A stretch of 64,000 bases of DNA from Cycas panzhihuaensis (Eukaryota > Cycadophyta), in assembly GCA_023213395.1 (NCBI GenBank), contig CM041465.1:95239741-95303740 (forward strand), given 5' to 3'. The position numbers and the translations under genes are program-made. Under the pieces are notes generated by a model. That model saw nothing but the letters and a program-made list of their open reading frames with translations. It was not told the DNA's origin and did no database searches. Positions 58,665 through 64,000 of this stretch are shown here, in pieces; position 1 is the stretch's first letter, and every line of letters begins with the position of its first letter.

Positions 58665-60460
58665 TATTTACTTGTCATAGAGGGGTCTTATTCTTTCCAC
58701 CTATGAAATAGTTAAAGCCAAAATAAATTCTAGAAGAAAGGGATAAAATTGAATCCTATAAGGAATATATCCCTATAAGTGATGAAAGATATTTATGTAT
58801 GTATCGTTATCAATATGTATATTTATAGAGTATAATAAATTGTTACTTATAAGGGCTTTGTGAGTTCTTTTATTACATTAATTTCTTTTATATATTTTCT
58901 TAAAATAAATTAATATATTACTTTATTATTTTCTTTGATAAATTAATCAAATAAAGCATGAAAAATAAATTAAATAATGTATGTTAATAGCTCTTACCTA
59001 GTTTGTTACTTCTAGTTGATGATGAGCAAGTGTATAAGCATTTCTTCCTTTTCCATTCTTCTTATTTTTACAAAATAACACTAAAGACAATGGTGCTAAG
59101 TGCCCATTATCATTAGAATAAAATATATAAGGGTCATAGGGGCTTACCTTAAGATCAAGATATGGCTATGTGAGTGTATCTAATAATCACTTCAAAGTAA
59201 TATACAAGAGAAGAAAACAAGAAAAATGAGGGGAATAAATAGTTATATGAGAGTGAAGAAAAATAATTAAGCTAGTCATAAGAGAGATAACAAGAAATAA
59301 AATAAATAAAAAGAGAGAAAACTAATAAATTATACTACCAAAATATAGTTGTCAAAGCAATGAATATTATAGAAGAGATATAAATAAAATAACAAATATC
59401 ATAAAATATATGAAAGGCAATCATAATGATACCATATGAATCATATAATAAACATGTAACATAGTGTATGTGATACCATAAAAGTAAAATAAATGGCCTA
59501 TAATAATATTACATATGCTATGTGGAGGAGCTATGATATAATAAATCAATATCATTGAATACTAATATATGAGGTTTATAATGATACTACATAAGCCTAA
59601 TAAAAAGACATGGTATAACCCTAATAATGCTATAAAAATATATATCCATGGCATGGTGAGTGTGATGCTACTAAAACATAATATGAAAGACATGGTATGG
59701 TTAAAGATAGAACAACACGAGATGTGGTATAAAACAAAGGCTAGGAGTATATTAGAAATCAATAAAAATAATATGTAAGATTTTATAATTCAAATGAAAA
59801 TGAATAAACATGAATAAATCCTCAATCTAAAAGTGAAAGTAGATAAAAAATAAATAAGTAATATGTCAAAACCCTCACTTGAGTGTAAGCAAGCAAATGT
59901 GATGGTTGCATTAAGGATATAAACTTTATAATAGAGATCTTCTATGAGATATTTATATTAAGTGTTTAGAGAATAATTCTTTAAATTTATCTTTGAAGTT
60001 AATTTTTTGAGATAATTATGTTGTTTTTAGGGTGTAATTATAAAGTCAGGCTTAAGAATCATGAAACTGGCCTAATGGGAGAAGATAAAAATATAAAAGG
60101 GGCATAACTTCTTCATATGATGTCTACTTTTTAGCCATGACTATTCATTTCATATCTACTTAAGTAGATATCCATTCTGGCTATGTAAAACCAATAAGTA
60201 AATTCAAAATTAATGAAGAAAATGTTAAAATGTATATAATATGACTGAAAATGATAAATAATATTGATTTTAACTAAAATAAATTACTTAGAGAGAAACT
60301 AGTTTATATTTAACCTATATGATAGCCAACTTAGAGGAAACTTAACCCATATAAGTTAACTCAGAGGAATACAAGTTAGTGTCAACTCTAAAAGGTCATT
60401 CATAAGAGCTAAAAAAGAGTGTAAGATAAGGCAAAAGAGAAATGAGTTGGCATAGAAGAA
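58665..60460 (+). repeat. Dispersed repeat X, copy 2
   Basis: Partner of 6470-7775. Similarity begins just after AAATATTTACTT in both copies and ends near AAGAGAAATGAGTTGGCAT. The extra stretch at about 59560-60180 is not in copy 1, and could be an insertion here or a deletion there. Confidence 0.65.
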
Positions 60461-60514
60461 TGCAATGATTCAATACATAAGTTACACATAATGAAAACTC
60501 TTTTTGAAGAAAAT

Positions 60515-60879
60515 TGGGAGTTCAAAAGTCTTTATTAAAGACTCAATAGCATAATTACATCAAAGGAGTGCAAGAAAGTTTAATAATCACTAAAAGATAA
60601 GACGTACTCTCCTATGATTTCAAATGACAATAAAATAGCATAAGAGTTCCTTTTACAATTGCTTGGCCTTATATAAGCAAACATGGTTGATACTACTAGC
60701 ATCCTATTAGCGGACCATAAGCCCTCCAATCTCATTGGTAGAGATATATGGCTTGTATATATGAACTAACAAAAGTCATTAGTGTTCCTTTCCTTAATTG
60801 CATAATTATGATTTTAGCATTAACATTCTCCATGTGATTAGATGCTCTTGTGCTATTAACCTTAGAAATTTGCTTAACA
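60515..60879 (-). repeat. 3' LTR of the right-edge chromovirus
   Basis: Minus strand starts TGTTAAGCAAATTTC directly after the purine tract; it contains GCTTATATAAGGCC as a likely TATA region and is placed to end at CCCA opposite 60515. Length (about 365) agrees with the LTR at 872-1241. The outer end is an estimate. Confidence 0.6.
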
Positions 60880-60893
60880 AGTCTCTCTCCTTA
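60880..60893 (-). other. Polypurine tract overlapping the pol stop codon
   Basis: Minus strand TTAAGGAGAGAGACT: the TAA ends pol, and the purine run follows without a gap, as in the left-edge chromovirus. Confidence 0.7.
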
Positions 60894-62500
60894 AGATGTT
60901 GAGTTCTAGAAGCACTGAAGATATGAATGTTATTTAATAAATTTCATTGACTCCCATATTACTTCATCAGGGTCACTGCTAGCCCATTGTAGTAAGTACT
61001 TGAAAATGGTTCTATTATAGAGATGGATTTGATGAGAATTTAGAATACCCATGGGAGGAATTGTGAGAACTTCATCTTCATAGAGGATGGGTAGGGTTAT
61101 TTAAGGGATGATAACTTTTCCAAGGTATTTCTTAAAGTAGGAAATATAGAAGACATTATGGATTTTTGATTGAGGGGGAAGGTCTAGAGCATAGGCTTCT
61201 TCACCAATCTTCAAAGAACTTTATAGGGACCATAATAGTTAGGGCTTAGTTTATAGGATTTCTTATGGTAGAGGGATTATTTCTTATAATTCTAGAGATA
61301 AAGGAAGACGAAATCACCTATAATAAATACTCTTTTATATTGGTGGCAATCAACCAATTACTTTATTTAATTTTGAGCAACTACTAAGTTTTTCTTAGGA
61401 GTAAATAAGATATGATCCATGTCTTGAAGTTTTTGTTGTGCTCCCATAGTTTGAAGATTGGCAGCCAATGTATGATGTGATGGTAGGATATCCATAAAGA
61501 GCCATAATTGGGATCATCCCAATGGAAGATTAATGGGAAGAATTATACCAATATTCTACTAATGCTAACTAGGAAGTCCAATGATTTTAATGCTATACTA
61601 AAAAGTAATATAAGTATGTTTCTAATGTTTTATTAAGAACCTCTGACTATCCATCTATTTGTAGATGATACAACAAGCTCAAATAAAAAGAGGTTTTAGA
61701 TGCTCAAAAAAGCTCTTGCCAAAATGTACTCATGAATTTTAGATCTGAATTAGAGATAATTATAGATGGAAAACCATGAAGGTGAGAGATAACCTAGATG
61801 TAGATATCAACCAATCGGGGAGCTTTATAAGTTGTATAAATAGGCAAGAAGTGAGAATACTTGGTTAAGTGGTTGATCATGGCCCAAATAGAGTCATATC
61901 CTATAAATAATGATAGCCCAATAATAAAATCCATGGTAATGTCTTACCATTTACCATGGGGAATTTTCAAGGATTGGAGGAGGCTAGATTAGGCTTTAGT
62001 CTTTACCTTATGTTGTTGGCATGTTTCACATTTTGAGGTATATGTAAGGATAATATACTTCATGTGAGGCTAATAGAATTCTAATCAAATTTAACAATAC
62101 ATTTTGTGAAACCTCAAGTGATTTCCAAGAGGGCTATTGTGATATTTTGCTAGGATGTAGGGGATGAATGGTGATGATAGATAAAAATATAATTTTGATA
62201 TAGAAGATGATTATTATGCTGAGTCTACTCTTTATGATTCTAGAATTTATTGGACCATATGGTAAAATCAACTTGGGCTTGGATGTCATAGATAAGGTCT
62301 TCTAACTAGGAGGGTTAGGGAGAAGAGATGACTTGAATTACTAGTTCTACAAGAAGATGAGAAAGAGAAAATATAATGACATTATCCTTTCCCTTTTTAT
62401 ATGCAATAAAAAAGTTAAAAACTTGAAGTTTGTTAACCCACTTAGATTAATACTTTGTTATGATTAGTTGGTCTAATAGGCATTAGAGGCTATGATGGTC
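60891..62500 (-). pseudogene. Chromovirus integrase and chromodomain (broken)
   Basis: Minus strand. After a decayed HHCC end comes WQDITMDFIIGLSLFIGYDS-like sequence with the first catalytic Asp, NHLTKYSHFLPIYTTYKAPR, HGFPSIIISNSDLKFMSTFW, where the second catalytic Asp (SDRD in the family) is Asn, and LLYHLQIDG with the region of the Glu. The C-terminal part reads LQDMDHILFTPKKNLVVAQN, RVFIIGDFVFLYL and SYKLSPNYYGPYKVL, nearly the wording of the left-edge chromovirus. The chromodomain (about 60900-61010) keeps IWESMKFIK. Many stops. Confidence 0.8.
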
Positions 62501-63984
62501 AGTCAGAATGGTGAATTTGGACCCAAGTATATATTGATTTCACTTATCCATTACATGAAGAATAACCCTCATTTCCTTTTAATGGGTTGATAAGTGACGC
62601 TAATGTTCTTTAAGATTTTGGATTTCAAATGTAATGGGATGGAAATTCTACATAAGGATAACTCTTAGCATAACTCTAGAGGCATCACATTATAATTGAA
62701 AAGGTTATGAAAAATTAGGAGTGGTGAGGACTAATATGGGGATATGAGCATTTTTAGGTGGTTGAATGTATCTTCAACAAATGGTGACCATTGAAATAAA
62801 TCTTTATGTTGTATGTTTATCAGGGGACTTCTATAAATGCATAATTTTTGATAAAACAATGGTAAAATCTAGTCAATTTGAGAAAAACCCTTAATTGTAT
62901 GAGGTTTTTTGGAATGGGCCATTAAATGATGATTAATATTTTATCAAGGTCTACTTATATCCCTTCCATGGAGATGATATGCCCTAGGTATTGTAATTCA
63001 ATTTTGCCAAATTTTCATTTTGATATTTTGGTATATAGTTGGTTTTGCTTGAGAATCTATAAAGTAAACTCTAGATGTTGGACATGTAGAGCCATGATGG
63101 TACTATAGATGAGTATATCATCAAAGAAAATAATGATGAAATTTTTGAAGGTAGGGCACAAAAATTTTATTCATCAAATCTTGGAAGGTAGTAGGATTGT
63201 TGCATAACCCAAAGAGCATGACCTAGAATTCAAAATGGCCATGGTGGGTTCTGAAGGCTATTTTATACTTGTCCTCAAGTACTATGGGGATTTGATAATA
63301 CCTAGATTACAAGTCTAGTTTTGAGAAAAAAGTGGCCATATGGATTTCATCCAATATATCATCTATTTAAGGGGTCAAAAACTTATTCTTAATAGTGAGT
63401 TTATTAAGATCTTAATAATTAACATAAAGGTAAAAAGAACCATCCTATTTTCAAATAAGCATAATAGGTATGGCATAAGGGCTCTTACTAGGTTGAATGA
63501 TGCCCATATCCAAGAGTTCATTTATGATACACTCAATCTCATTCTTTTAAAAATACAAGTTTTAGTATGGTCATAAACTGATAGGACTATGCAGGTGCTT
63601 TAATTTAAAAGTATGGTAGAATCCATGATCTAGGGGAAGGCTATCCAATAGAGGATGAAAAATGGACTAGTACTTGGTTAAGACTATTTGGATATTCAGA
63701 TGAACCTTAGGTTATGATTGAATACTATTAATTTGGATAGTATAGCCAAGACTCCCATTGGATTACTTACTTATTTTCTTAGGAGAGATTAGTTTATTCA
63801 ATAATAACTGGAGATAATACAATTTATGGGTTTGTTTGAATTCATCTTTAAACATCATAAAAGGATTATTTAGAGAATTATTAGTACTATAAGTTCCTAG
63901 GATTTAGAGCCATTAGATTTCTAATATCACATCTAAGCCCCTAATATATAAGGCATAAAAGTCAAATATGTGTTAATAAATTTC
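62501..63984 (-). pseudogene. Chromovirus reverse transcriptase and RNase H, cut by window end
   Basis: Minus strand. The RT active site FFDDILIYS is at about 63110-63130 (YxDD with Phe). It is followed by KISKWKFGKIELQYLGHIIS and IQLRVFLKLTRFYHCFIKNY and LFQWSPFVEDTFNHLKMLI, the usual connection region. Towards 63500, AILNSRSCSLGYATILLPSK marks the decayed FGLCNAPATFQ block. RNase H occupies roughly 62450-62700 and is poorly preserved. The N-terminal part of pol and gag lie beyond the window. Confidence 0.8.
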
Positions 63985-64000
63985 AATTTAAACTTGAAGA

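Noticed and set aside
1-64000. Search for host genes, rRNA, tRNA or a novel defence or metabolic cluster
   Set aside because: No intact non-transposon coding sequence could be supported on either strand.

Overview
This is plant nuclear DNA from a repeat-rich, probably large genome; I cannot name the species. Evidence for a plant is the mix of families: Ty3/gypsy chromoviruses with a chromodomain, Tat-lineage gypsy elements carrying a second RNase H, Ty1/copia elements with initiator-Met tRNA primer sites, and an L1-type LINE with a terminal RNase H. No host protein gene, tRNA or rRNA could be supported. Nearly all coding matches are retrotransposon domains broken by stop codons and frameshifts, in a very AT-rich background full of microsatellites. 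|| Layout. 1-1241: 3' end of a plus-strand chromovirus (integrase end, chromodomain, polypurine tract, LTR). 3330-5086: a deleted relative of it. 6470-7775: copy 1 of a dispersed repeat (X), second copy at 58665-60460. 8249-12315: a minus-strand LTR element with paired LTRs, primer site and perfect 5-bp target duplication but no recognisable pol. 14071-21150: an old plus-strand Tat-like element (long LTRs, gag, archaeal-type RNase H, start of integrase). 21317-39563: another minus-strand LTR element, split by a 13.9-kb GC-richer Tat-like element (24636-38536), the best-preserved object here. 41895-43010: second copy of dispersed repeat Y (first 15720-16830). 43030-53775: body of a minus-strand gypsy element split by a 5'-truncated LINE (44230-47435) and a Ty1/copia element (47755-53526), which itself contains a 642-bp TRIM-like element (49265-49906). 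53776-58296: two LTRs, the left of which appears shared by two element bodies. 60515-63984: minus-strand chromovirus of the same family as the one at the left edge, running off the window. || How it fits together. The window is a stack of nested insertions. Hand comparison of LTR stretches gives about 5% difference for the 13.9-kb element and about 15% for the copia element and the 8.2-12.3 kb element, so the 13.9-kb element is a late arrival. Most breaks look like C-to-T or G-to-A changes, as expected for methylated, silenced repeats. The one clearly unbroken retroelement reading frame with all catalytic residues is the extra RNase H (27587-28009), placed downstream of integrase in the 13.9-kb element. 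I see no sign of a new defence or metabolic system; the novelty is in the structure and history of the retroelements.
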